From Paludibacteraceae bacterium (GTDB taxonomy: Bacteria > Bacteroidota > Bacteroidia > Bacteroidales > Paludibacteraceae), in contig JAEEMG010000040.1 in the NCBI GenBank assembly GCA_016283095.1, positions 1-37,764 of the forward strand: 37,764 nucleotides of DNA, read 5' to 3'. This document shows, in pieces, positions 31,895 through 37,764 of this stretch (positions within the stretch are counted from its first letter, which is position 1; the number at the start of each line of letters is the position of its first letter). The notes beneath the pieces are model-generated. The model searched no databases. It saw nothing but the letters and a program-made list of their open reading frames with translations, and was not told the DNA's origin. The position numbers were made by a program, and so were the translations under genes.

Positions 31895-33412
31895 TTAGAT
31901 TCTGACCATACTAGTGCGCTTGCCGAACTCTCTCCATCTGCTGATAGGACGGTTGTCGCTTGTCTTTGGCGAGTTCTCCTCCAAGTTCACAATATAATCC
32001 ATATATGACGCGATGATTGCGATATCCTCAACCTCGCTCTTTTCTGCTTCGTAAAGTTTTTCTTCGCTAAGTTTGTCGTTGTTCTCTGCAATGAACTTAG
32101 TGTTGTACTTTCCTTCTACGAATGCTGGCACATCCATGATCTTTCTTAGGTAAGATATGTTTGTCTTCAAACCAGTGATTCTGTATTCGTAAAGCACACG
32201 TCTCATTCTCTCGATTGCAAACTCTCTTGTCACAGCCCAAACGATTAGTTTACCGATCATTGGGTCGTAGTGCACTGGAATCTCATAACCCTCGTAAACA
32301 AAGCTGTCCACACGTGTTCCGATACCAAGTGGCTCCTGTAGCTGCTTGATGACACCTGTGTCTGGCATGAAGTTGTTCTCTGCATCCTCAGCACAGATAC
32401 GGCACTCGATTGCATGTCCTCTCTGCGACAAATCCTCCTGCTTGAATCTCAATGGAAGACCGTTTGCTACATTGATCTGCTCCTTCACCAAGTCAACACC
32501 TACAACCTCCTCTGTGATTGGGTGCTCTACCTGTAGACGAGTGTTCATCTCTAGGAAGTAGAAGTTTAGATGGTCGTCAACAAGGAACTCGATTGTGCCG
32601 GCTCCTTCGTATTTTACAGCCTTTGCTGCACGCACAGCGATCTCTCCCATCTTGGCTCTGACCTCTGGAGTCATCAATGGGGAAGGGCTCTCTTCTACTA
32701 CTTTCTGATTTCTTCTCTGGATTGAACATTCACGTTCGAACAGGTGTACGCAGTTGCCGTGCTGGTCTGCCAATACCTGGAACTCAATATGGTGAGGTGT
32801 CTCAATGAACTTCTCTATATAAATTGTGCCATCGTTAAATGAAGAAATGGCTTCGCTTTGAGCAGTGTTGAATGCATCGGCGATCTCCTCCTTTTTCCAA
32901 ACAAGGCGAATTCCTTTTCCACCGCCACCTGCACTTGCTTTTAGCATTACAGGTAGACCGATTTGCATTGCAACCTTCACAGCCTCGTCTGCATCTTTCA
33001 ATGCCTCTTGTGTGCCTGGCACTACTGGAACTCCTGCTGCGATCATGGTCTGACGAGCCATGATTTTGTCTCCCATTTTGATCATCGCCTCTGCTGGTGC
33101 GCCGATGAAGATAATTCCTTCTTTCTTACAACGTGCTGCAAACTCAGCGTTCTCACTCAAAAATCCGTATCCTGGGTGGATAGCATCTGCATTGAAACGT
33201 TTTGCCGCTTCAATAATTTTATCTATGCAAAGATAACTCTCTCTTGATGCGGCTGGTCCTATACAACATGCCTCATCTGCATAAAAAACATGCTTCGATG
33301 TTCTGTCTGCCTCGGAATATACTGCAACAGTCTTAATGCCCATCTCTTTACAAGAGCGCATTACACGCATCGCGATTTCTCCTCTGTTGGCAACTAAAAT
33401 CTTTTTAATCAT
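31895..33412 (-). CDS. accC: Biotin carboxylase subunit of acyl-CoA carboxylase
   Basis: A 505-residue ATP-grasp enzyme that carboxylates biotin with bicarbonate and ATP. It starts MIKKILVANRGEIAMRVMRS and carries the glycine-rich KASAGGGGKGIRLV, ECSIQRRNQKVVEESPSP, FLEMNTRLQVEHPITEEV and the active-site region up to about residue 450. It is somewhat longer than a typical 450-residue AccC because of a C-terminal tail of about 55 residues (SEEKLYEAEKSEVEDIAI onward), which may bind the other subunits. First gene of the operon. The symbol reflects the family; the acyl substrate is not fixed. Confidence 0.92.
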   Translation of the reverse strand: MIKKILVANRGEIAMRVMRSCKEMGIKTVAVYSEADRTSKHVFYADEACCIGPAASRESYLCIDKIIEAAKRFNADAIHPGYGFLSENAEFAARCKKEGIIFIGAPAEAMIKMGDKIMARQTMIAAGVPVVPGTQEALKDADEAVKVAMQIGLPVMLKASAGGGGKGIRLVWKKEEIADAFNTAQSEAISSFNDGTIYIEKFIETPHHIEFQVLADQHGNCVHLFERECSIQRRNQKVVEESPSPLMTPEVRAKMGEIAVRAAKAVKYEGAGTIEFLVDDHLNFYFLEMNTRLQVEHPITEEVVGVDLVKEQINVANGLPLRFKQEDLSQRGHAIECRICAEDAENNFMPDTGVIKQLQEPLGIGTRVDSFVYEGYEIPVHYDPMIGKLIVWAVTREFAIERMRRVLYEYRITGLKTNISYLRKIMDVPAFVEGKYNTKFIAENNDKLSEEKLYEAEKSEVEDIAIIASYMDYIVNLEENSPKTSDNRPISRWREFGKRTSMVRI

Positions 33413-33477
33413 ATTTTTTGTCTTTTTCTGTATCTAAAGTCCACCGCTAGTGGTGCACTTTAATTCCAAAAACGGTG

Positions 33478-33485
33478 CAAAGATA
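33478..33485 (-). promoter_or_regulatory. -7 element of the carboxylase operon
   Basis: TATCTTTG followed by CACCG on the minus strand; leader of about 60 nt. The leader contains a small inverted repeat (CCAC-N5-GTGG). Confidence 0.5.
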
Positions 33486-33742
33486 ACAAATAAATCATAT
33501 CATTTATAGCTTTTTCATACATTCGAGCGATTTTTATGCAATTTTCTGCACATTTTTTATTGGATTGTGCAATGTGAGAGTGCTTAAATATATACTTACT
33601 TCTTGATTTTTAATGATTTATTCTTTTTGACTTTTTTTAACAAATTTATCAAATTTTTAAAGTTTTTATTGATACTTGTAGATTACAATCTTTATTGTTG
33701 TCAACTAAATATATATAAATGAAAATAATTTTGCTGATTTCT

Positions 33743-33773
33743 TTTGCATTTGTTGTTGAAAATGCTAAATTTG
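33743..33773 (+). promoter_or_regulatory. Promoter-like site with no assigned gene
   Basis: TTTG (33743-33746), exactly 19 bp, then TAAATTTG (33766-33773). Transcription would begin near 33780 and run to a hairpin at 33952-33982. The 652-bp gap 33413-34064 has no convincing protein gene; a 29-codon frame (ATG at 33844) is the only short frame starting after the promoter that I noted. Confidence 0.4.
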
Positions 33774-33940
33774 CTGTCAAAATAAAAAAAGAAAGACCTT
33801 TGTGCGAAAAAATCATTCTGGATTCATATATCATCAAATCATATGAAAAGTGTGGTTTCTCAGAAAATTTTACGGTCAGTGTTGATCCGGATTCGTTGCA
33901 AAGGATATGGCAGAGAATATAGCAAAAATTAATTCAACCC

Positions 33941-34000
33941 TTTTTATCTTTATCGCAGATTGCATGTGTTGTAGTCTGCGATTATTTTATCATAAAAAGA
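33941..34000 (+). repeat. Direct repeat around a lipoprotein gene, copy 1
   Basis: About 55 bp matching 35071-35131 in the same orientation. It contains the hairpin ATCGCAGA-N15-TCTGCGAT followed by T-rich sequence, which could terminate plus-strand transcription. Confidence 0.85.
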
Positions 34001-34037
34001 GAAGTCGCATTGAGGTGCACCTCAACGTGACTTCTCT
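33994..34037 (-). terminator. Long-palindrome terminator of the lipoprotein gene
   Basis: Arms of 20 bp (33998-34017 and 34018-34037) meet without a spacer at AGGTG|CACCT, with one mismatch and one G-T pair. A run of T follows on the minus strand. The distance from the stop codon is 27 bp. Confidence 0.85.
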
Positions 34038-34064
34038 ATGATTTTCTTCGGATTCAGGTTTTGG

Positions 34065-34877
34065 CTATTCCCAAAATGCGTTGAAATAGATATAGTCAAA
34101 ATTCTCTTCTTTAAAATTTAGTGTTATTGGATATTGATCTCCGTCTAATACCCATTCCATACTATATTCCTCTGTGTCTGTACCCTCTTCGTCAGTAAAA
34201 GTTTCTATAACATGTACTGGAAGATTTTTTGAAGAAACTCCAAAGTTCGAATAAATAGGATCAATATCAAAATAATATGCAGATTCCAGTACTGAAAGTT
34301 TGGCTGTATTTGTAATAGGTGTTGGGTGACTTTGATTTGTATATTTGAGAATTATTGTTTTTGTTGATTCTTGAGAATCACTTTTATAATCTCGTTTGAT
34401 TTTTGTGACATTTTCGTTCTCCCATTCAAACGTCATTGTTGATGTGTGACTGTCGGTGATTGTTGTTTCTGAAATCAAATGACCTTCATTGTCGTACTTA
34501 TAGGTACTAGTGTACGAATCATGTTCTCCTTCTCTTTTTTCTGATTCACAATAACCTTTTGAATTATATGTATAGATTGTGATGGACGTGTCTCCTTGGT
34601 ACGAGTATGTAGTCTCTGTCATCGTATTCATTTCGTATGCGTATTTGTACTTTGTTTCTTTTCCATCGAATGTATAAGTAGAGAAGATGCATCTTCCTTT
34701 GTCATCGTATTCATAAATGGTTATTGATTCGTCAAGGTCACCGGGAATCTTGACTAATTTTGCTATCCTTTTTTGTGGAATAGACCGTTTGTTCTCATTC
34801 TCGTCATCTTTGCTACAAGACGATACTAATCCTGCAATCAATGCTAGGATACCAAAAAAGTATAAAAACTTTTTCAT
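34065..34877 (-). CDS. Lipoprotein with repeated strand motifs (RHS/DUF4595-like)
   Basis: A 270-residue lipoprotein: MKKFLYFFGILALIAGLVSSC with lipidated Cys21, then SKDDENE. The mature part holds several copies of a short motif of the kind Y-x-YD-x-x-G (ITIYEYDDKGRCIFSTYTF, ITIYTYNSKGYCESEKRE, STYKYDNEGHLISETTI, MTFEWENENVTKIKRDY), which resembles the YD/RHS-like strands of DUF4595-type Bacteroidales lipoproteins. It should sit on the outer membrane; its role is unknown. ATG 34877 is used because it gives a standard lipoprotein signal. The gene is alone and is bracketed by two direct repeats of about 55 bp. Confidence 0.8.
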   Translation of the reverse strand: MKKFLYFFGILALIAGLVSSCSKDDENENKRSIPQKRIAKLVKIPGDLDESITIYEYDDKGRCIFSTYTFDGKETKYKYAYEMNTMTETTYSYQGDTSITIYTYNSKGYCESEKREGEHDSYTSTYKYDNEGHLISETTITDSHTSTMTFEWENENVTKIKRDYKSDSQESTKTIILKYTNQSHPTPITNTAKLSVLESAYYFDIDPIYSNFGVSSKNLPVHVIETFTDEEGTDTEEYSMEWVLDGDQYPITLNFKEENFDYIYFNAFWE

Positions 34878-35018
34878 TGAAATTAATTTTGTTTGCCACG
34901 ACGACTCTGGAGGCGGATAAACAATAAATTCATAAGTGTGAGTCACCTATACTTATGTCTATATTTTGACTAAACAAGACTATGGTATAACACTTATGTT
35001 GTTCTTTCAAAAATCGTG

Positions 35019-35026
35019 CAAAGATA
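35019..35026 (-). promoter_or_regulatory. -7 element of the lipoprotein gene
   Basis: TATCTTTG followed by CACG on the minus strand, giving a leader of about 135 nt. The leader contains CATAAGT...ACTTATG, which could fold. Confidence 0.5.
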
Positions 35027-35070
35027 ATATTATTTCTTTTACGATAAAAGTAAGAAATAATAAAATATAC

Positions 35071-35131
35071 AATTTTTATCTTATCGCAGATTGCATGTGA
35101 TGTAGTCTGCGATTTTTATCATAAAAAAGAT
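35071..35131 (+). repeat. Direct repeat around a lipoprotein gene, copy 2
   Basis: Matches 33941-34000 with a few base changes and short indels, including the 8-bp-stem hairpin (35083-35090 with 35106-35113). Confidence 0.85.
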
Positions 35132-35134
35132 TGA

Positions 35135-35200
35135 TTTTTGAGGATTGTTAAGGGCGGAACGCCCTAACCCTTCCCCACGTGCGAGTCGAAGGCGAGCACA
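35135..35200 (+). repeat. Dispersed hairpin element, copy 2
   Basis: Carries the same core as 1331-1403 in inverted orientation (TTGAGGATTGTTAAGGGCGG and the AGGGCG-gaa-CGCCCT hairpin), directly after direct-repeat copy 2. Confidence 0.8.
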
Positions 35201-35443
35201 TATAGAATAACCACAGAGACTCGGAGTTTTAAGAGAACGTCTTTGACTTTTTTTGAGGAAAAGAGACGAGAAAGCGGTGCTTATGGGATTGCCTTTCAGG
35301 CAAAGTTTTTGTATCATCGTCACATCATCCCGAGACTTCGTCATGGGTTACTCTCGCTTTGCTTGGTAGCGTCTTTCAGACGAAAAAAGAAGGAAAGATC
35401 AGTCTTAAATTAGACAAAGCCAGCTTTAATAAAAAACAGCTTC
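35201..35443. other. Gap with small inverted repeats, no gene
   Basis: Part of the 566-bp gap between the lipoprotein and OmpA genes. It holds short hairpins (GCCTTTCAGGC, GTCTTTCAGAC) and simple sequence. An 87-codon minus-strand frame here runs through the repeats and looks spurious. I see no strong terminator for the OmpA genes. Confidence 0.5.
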
Positions 35444-36127
35444 TTATCTTTTATAGATTTCTTTGTATTTTTCACTCAACCACGAATGCTCATCAAGTAG
35501 GAATATGGATACCCGTCTGTTTTGCTCATGCTCGACTTCTGTTTGCGCATCAGGAATGTTTGGCGCAAGATATCCCATTCCGACGGGAATGATAATGTAG
35601 TCTTCTATGTTATAACCCTTTTTCCCCAATCTGTTTAAAACAATATTCCTGATATACTCTGCTCTTTTTTGAGATAACTTTGTGTTGTATATCTCAGACC
35701 CTCTGGTATCAGTATGCCCTGCTATAATTATAACTTCACCTGGCATTTGTGATATAAGTTCAGTTAATTGATCTAATCTGTCATCATATTCTGGTTTTAT
35801 TCCTCCGAAATCAAAGAAATATTCCTCGTCTAAAAGGGAAATCTGTTCAGTCGGTTCGGGAGAATTCATTTCTTGGGCGACGGTGGCTAAAGGGGCTAGA
35901 GCAGTCAAACTTGTTACAAGTCCGGCAATCTTGACAATATTTCCAGCCTTACGTTTAAGTGAGAGCTGGTTCTCGATATATTCCCGTTCACTCTCGCAAG
36001 CTGGACATGTGCCTGTGCACACACCTTCAAAATCGCATTTTGCAGGTGTGTAGACGATGCCGTTAGCATCTGCCACTTGTTTTCGTATGGCCTTTAATGT
36101 TTCGCAGGTGATTTTGCTTTTGTCCAT
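35444..36127 (-). CDS. OmpA-domain protein with Cys-rich N-terminal module, copy 3 (short)
   Basis: A 227-residue protein. Residues 1-61 form a module with Cys8, Cys31, Cys37, Cys41 and Cys44 (CDFEGVCTGTCPAC, spacing C-x5-C-x3-C-x2-C). A hydrophobic segment follows (about 62-84), then an OmpA C-terminal domain (EEYFFDFGG, IIIAGHTDTRGS, LSQKRAEYIRNIV, EHEQNRRVSIFL) that would bind peptidoglycan. With no signal peptide in front of the Cys module, the likely topology is Cys module in the cytoplasm, one membrane span and OmpA domain in the periplasm. Compared with its two neighbours it lacks about 30 residues near the end (ACIVNDKVKE...) but keeps a similar tail (KEIYKR). Confidence 0.85.
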   Translation of the reverse strand: MDKSKITCETLKAIRKQVADANGIVYTPAKCDFEGVCTGTCPACESEREYIENQLSLKRKAGNIVKIAGLVTSLTALAPLATVAQEMNSPEPTEQISLLDEEYFFDFGGIKPEYDDRLDQLTELISQMPGEVIIIAGHTDTRGSEIYNTKLSQKRAEYIRNIVLNRLGKKGYNIEDYIIIPVGMGYLAPNIPDAQTEVEHEQNRRVSIFLLDEHSWLSEKYKEIYKR

Positions 36128-36162
36128 AGTCTGCTGTATTTCAATGATTCGTAATGCCTTAT

Positions 36163-36948
36163 TTATCTTTTCCTTTCGTTCTTTCCTTTCGTTTTCCAGA
36201 TTTCTTTAAATTCATTGAATTTAGTCGTTCCGAGTTTCTCTTCCAAAATTGAAAAACTCTCTTTGACTTTATCATTCACAATACATGCGGATTCTCCTTT
36301 CAACGAATGTTCTTTATATAGGAATATTGATGCACGTCTGTTCTGCTCATGCTCTATTTCGGTTTGGGCGTTCGGAACATTTGGCTCGAAGTAAGCAAGA
36401 CCGACGGGAATGATTATATAGTCTTCTATATCGAATCCATGGTATCTCAACCTGCTTATAATGCTCTCTCTGATATATTCAGCTCTTTTTTGGGATAGTT
36501 TTAGGTTGTATGCTTCCGATCCTCTGGTGTCGGTATGGCCTGCAATAATGAAAACTTCTCCCGGCATTTGAGAGATAAGTTCAGTTAATTGATCTAATCT
36601 GTCATCATATTCTGGTTTCATCCCTCCGAACTCAAAGAAATATTCCTCGTCTAAAAGGGAAATCTGTTCAGTCGGTTCGGGAGAATTCATCTCTTGGGCG
36701 ACGGTGGCTAAAGGTGCAAGGGTAGTCAAACTTGTTACAAGTCCGGCAATCTTGACAAGATTTCCAGCTTTACGTTTTATAGAAAGCTGGTTCTCTATAT
36801 ATTCTCGTTCACTTTCGCATGCTGGACACGTGCCTGCGCATACACCTTCAAAATCGCATTTTGCAGGAGTGTATACGATGCCGTTAGCATCCGCCACTTG
36901 TTTTCGTATGGCCTTTAATGTTTCGCAGGTGATTTTGCTTTTGTCCAT
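36163..36948 (-). CDS. OmpA-domain protein with Cys-rich N-terminal module, copy 2
   Basis: A 261-residue paralogue. The first 100 residues are nearly identical to the neighbours, with the same five Cys (CDFEGVCAGTCPAC), the membrane span and EEYFFEFGG. The OmpA domain has IIAGHTDTRGSEAYNLKLSQ, while the part after it diverges (ESIISRLRYHGFDIEDYIII). A C-terminal extension after the OmpA domain (ACIVNDKVKESFSILEEKLG to KEIWKTKG) is shared with copy 1. It is separated from copy 1 by 13 bp and from copy 3 by 35 bp on the same strand. Confidence 0.87.
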   Translation of the reverse strand: MDKSKITCETLKAIRKQVADANGIVYTPAKCDFEGVCAGTCPACESEREYIENQLSIKRKAGNLVKIAGLVTSLTTLAPLATVAQEMNSPEPTEQISLLDEEYFFEFGGMKPEYDDRLDQLTELISQMPGEVFIIAGHTDTRGSEAYNLKLSQKRAEYIRESIISRLRYHGFDIEDYIIIPVGLAYFEPNVPNAQTEIEHEQNRRASIFLYKEHSLKGESACIVNDKVKESFSILEEKLGTTKFNEFKEIWKTKGKNERKR

Positions 36949-36961
36949 AGTATGCTGTATT

Positions 36962-37762
36962 TCAATGATTCGTGATGCTTTCCTTTTCTTTCTTCACTTT
37001 CTCTGTCCAAATTTCTTTTATTTCATTGAATTTGGTTGTCCCAAGCCTCTCTTCCAAAAGTGAAAAATTCTCTTTGACTTTATCATTTACAATACATGCG
37101 GCTCTTCCGTTTAATGAATGCTCTTTATATAGGAATAGTGAAACACGTCTGTTCAGTTCGTGCTCTGATTCGTCTTTCGCGTTCGGAATATTTGGTGCTA
37201 TGTTAGCCAGTCCGACGGAAATGATTATATAGTTTTCTTTATTGTAACCATTTTCTTCCAATCTGCTTAAAATGAGGTTCCTGACATATTCAGCTCTTTT
37301 CTGGGAGAGTTTTAGGTTGTATGCTTCCGATCCTCTGCTATCGGTATTCCCTGCAATAATAAAGACTTCTCCTGGCATTTGGGAAACAAGTTCTGCAAGA
37401 TAATCATACCTTTCTTCATATTGTGGTTTTAAAAAAGTTCCGAAATCAAAGAAATATTCCTCGTCTAAAAGGGCTATGGTTTCTGTCGGTTCTGGAGCAT
37501 TCATTTCTTGGGCGACGGTGGCTAAAGGTGCAAGGGTAGTCAAACTTGTTACAAGTCCGGCAATCTTGACAATATTTCCAGCCTTACGTTTCAAGGATAT
37601 TTGTTTTTCTATATATTCACGTTCTTGCTCGCATGCTGGGCATGTGCCTGTGCACACACCTTCAAAATCGCATTTTGCAGGTGTGTAGACGATGCCGTTA
37701 GCATCTGCCACTTGTTTTCGTATGGCCTTTAATGTTTCGCAGGTGATTTTGCTTTTGTCCAT
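36962..37762 (-). CDS. OmpA-domain protein with Cys-rich N-terminal module, copy 1
   Basis: A 266-residue paralogue, first to be transcribed of the three seen. It has the same Cys module (CDFEGVCTGTCPAC), membrane span and OmpA domain, but the signature is IIAGNTDSRGSEAYNLKLSQ and there is a 1-residue insertion after FDFG. The ATG lies 2 bp from the window edge, so its promoter, and any further copies, are outside. The gene is complete. Confidence 0.87.
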   Translation of the reverse strand: MDKSKITCETLKAIRKQVADANGIVYTPAKCDFEGVCTGTCPACEQEREYIEKQISLKRKAGNIVKIAGLVTSLTTLAPLATVAQEMNAPEPTETIALLDEEYFFDFGTFLKPQYEERYDYLAELVSQMPGEVFIIAGNTDSRGSEAYNLKLSQKRAEYVRNLILSRLEENGYNKENYIIISVGLANIAPNIPNAKDESEHELNRRVSLFLYKEHSLNGRAACIVNDKVKENFSLLEERLGTTKFNEIKEIWTEKVKKEKESITNH

Positions 37763-37764
37763 AG

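Larger units (their letters stand above)
35444..37764 (-). repeat. Tandem triplication of the OmpA-module gene
   Basis: Three gene copies plus the short leader upstream of each start (the TATTTCAATGATTCGT segment at about 36137 and 36958) are repeated. Similarity is highest over the first 100 codons and falls toward the 3' ends. Confidence 0.9.

Noticed and set aside
33719-33922. Plus-strand 67-codon frame
   Set aside because: The best promoter in the gap lies inside it, and the peptide resembles no family; a short RNA is as likely.
35081-35344. Minus-strand open frame of 87 codons
   Set aside because: It runs through the direct repeat and hairpin element, has low-complexity composition and no family features.

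Overview
The window looks like chromosome from a member of the order Bacteroidales (phylum Bacteroidota). Several signs agree. Promoters carry the Bacteroidota -7 element TAnnTTTG, often with TTG or TTTG 18-20 bp upstream, and genes lack strong Shine-Dalgarno sites. Two large secreted proteins end in type IX secretion (T9SS) sorting domains. There are SPase II lipoproteins, a TonB-dependent receptor and a DUF6056 membrane protein. The GH9 cellulase and the CotH protein point to a polysaccharide-degrading, probably gut or rumen, organism. The genus cannot be fixed from this sequence.

Layout. 1-1.3 kb: a 7-bp tandem repeat, a small P-loop kinase, and a degraded GNAT acetyltransferase behind an antitoxin-like small gene. 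1.4-4.6 kb: CotH/lamin-tail T9SS substrate. 4.7-7.1 kb: DUF3781 protein and long-chain acyl-CoA ligase. 7.2-9.5 kb: Imm40-like protein, two tRNA-Arg(ACG) genes, a small exported protein and a FemAB/GNAT-fold protein. 9.6-15.4 kb: GH9 cellulase, rpiB and tex. 15.5-19.1 kb: an AAA ATPase behind four palindromes spaced exactly 33 bp apart, then a TonB receptor. 19.2-20.1 kb: Aat-like protein. 20.07-20.53 kb: a repeat-filled gap. 20.5-23.7 kb: a type II restriction-modification module with two small acidic genes. 23.8-26.4 kb: argR, a GNAT gene and argG. 26.4-27.6 kb: queC-queF. 27.7-29.5 kb: lipoprotein plus DUF6056 protein. 29.8-33.4 kb: three-gene biotin-dependent acyl-CoA carboxylase operon. 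34-35 kb: lipoprotein bracketed by repeats. 35.4 kb to the end: three tandem OmpA-domain genes, possibly continuing past the edge.

How the genes work together. argR-GNAT-argG is an arginine unit with its own regulator. queC makes preQ0 and queF reduces it to preQ1 for queuosine. The carboxylase operon encodes biotin carboxylase, biotin carrier and carboxyltransferase. The cellulase and CotH protein would leave through the T9SS. The methyltransferase and endonuclease overlap by 8 bp and form one restriction-modification unit.

The most unusual content is outside the core genes: a family of 7-bp-unit arrays that supply stop codons to two genes and sit in a promoter; the 33-bp-phased palindromes; three 18-bp repeats that each hold a promoter -7 element before rpiB; several dispersed hairpin elements; and the tandem OmpA genes with a Cys-rich N-terminal module.
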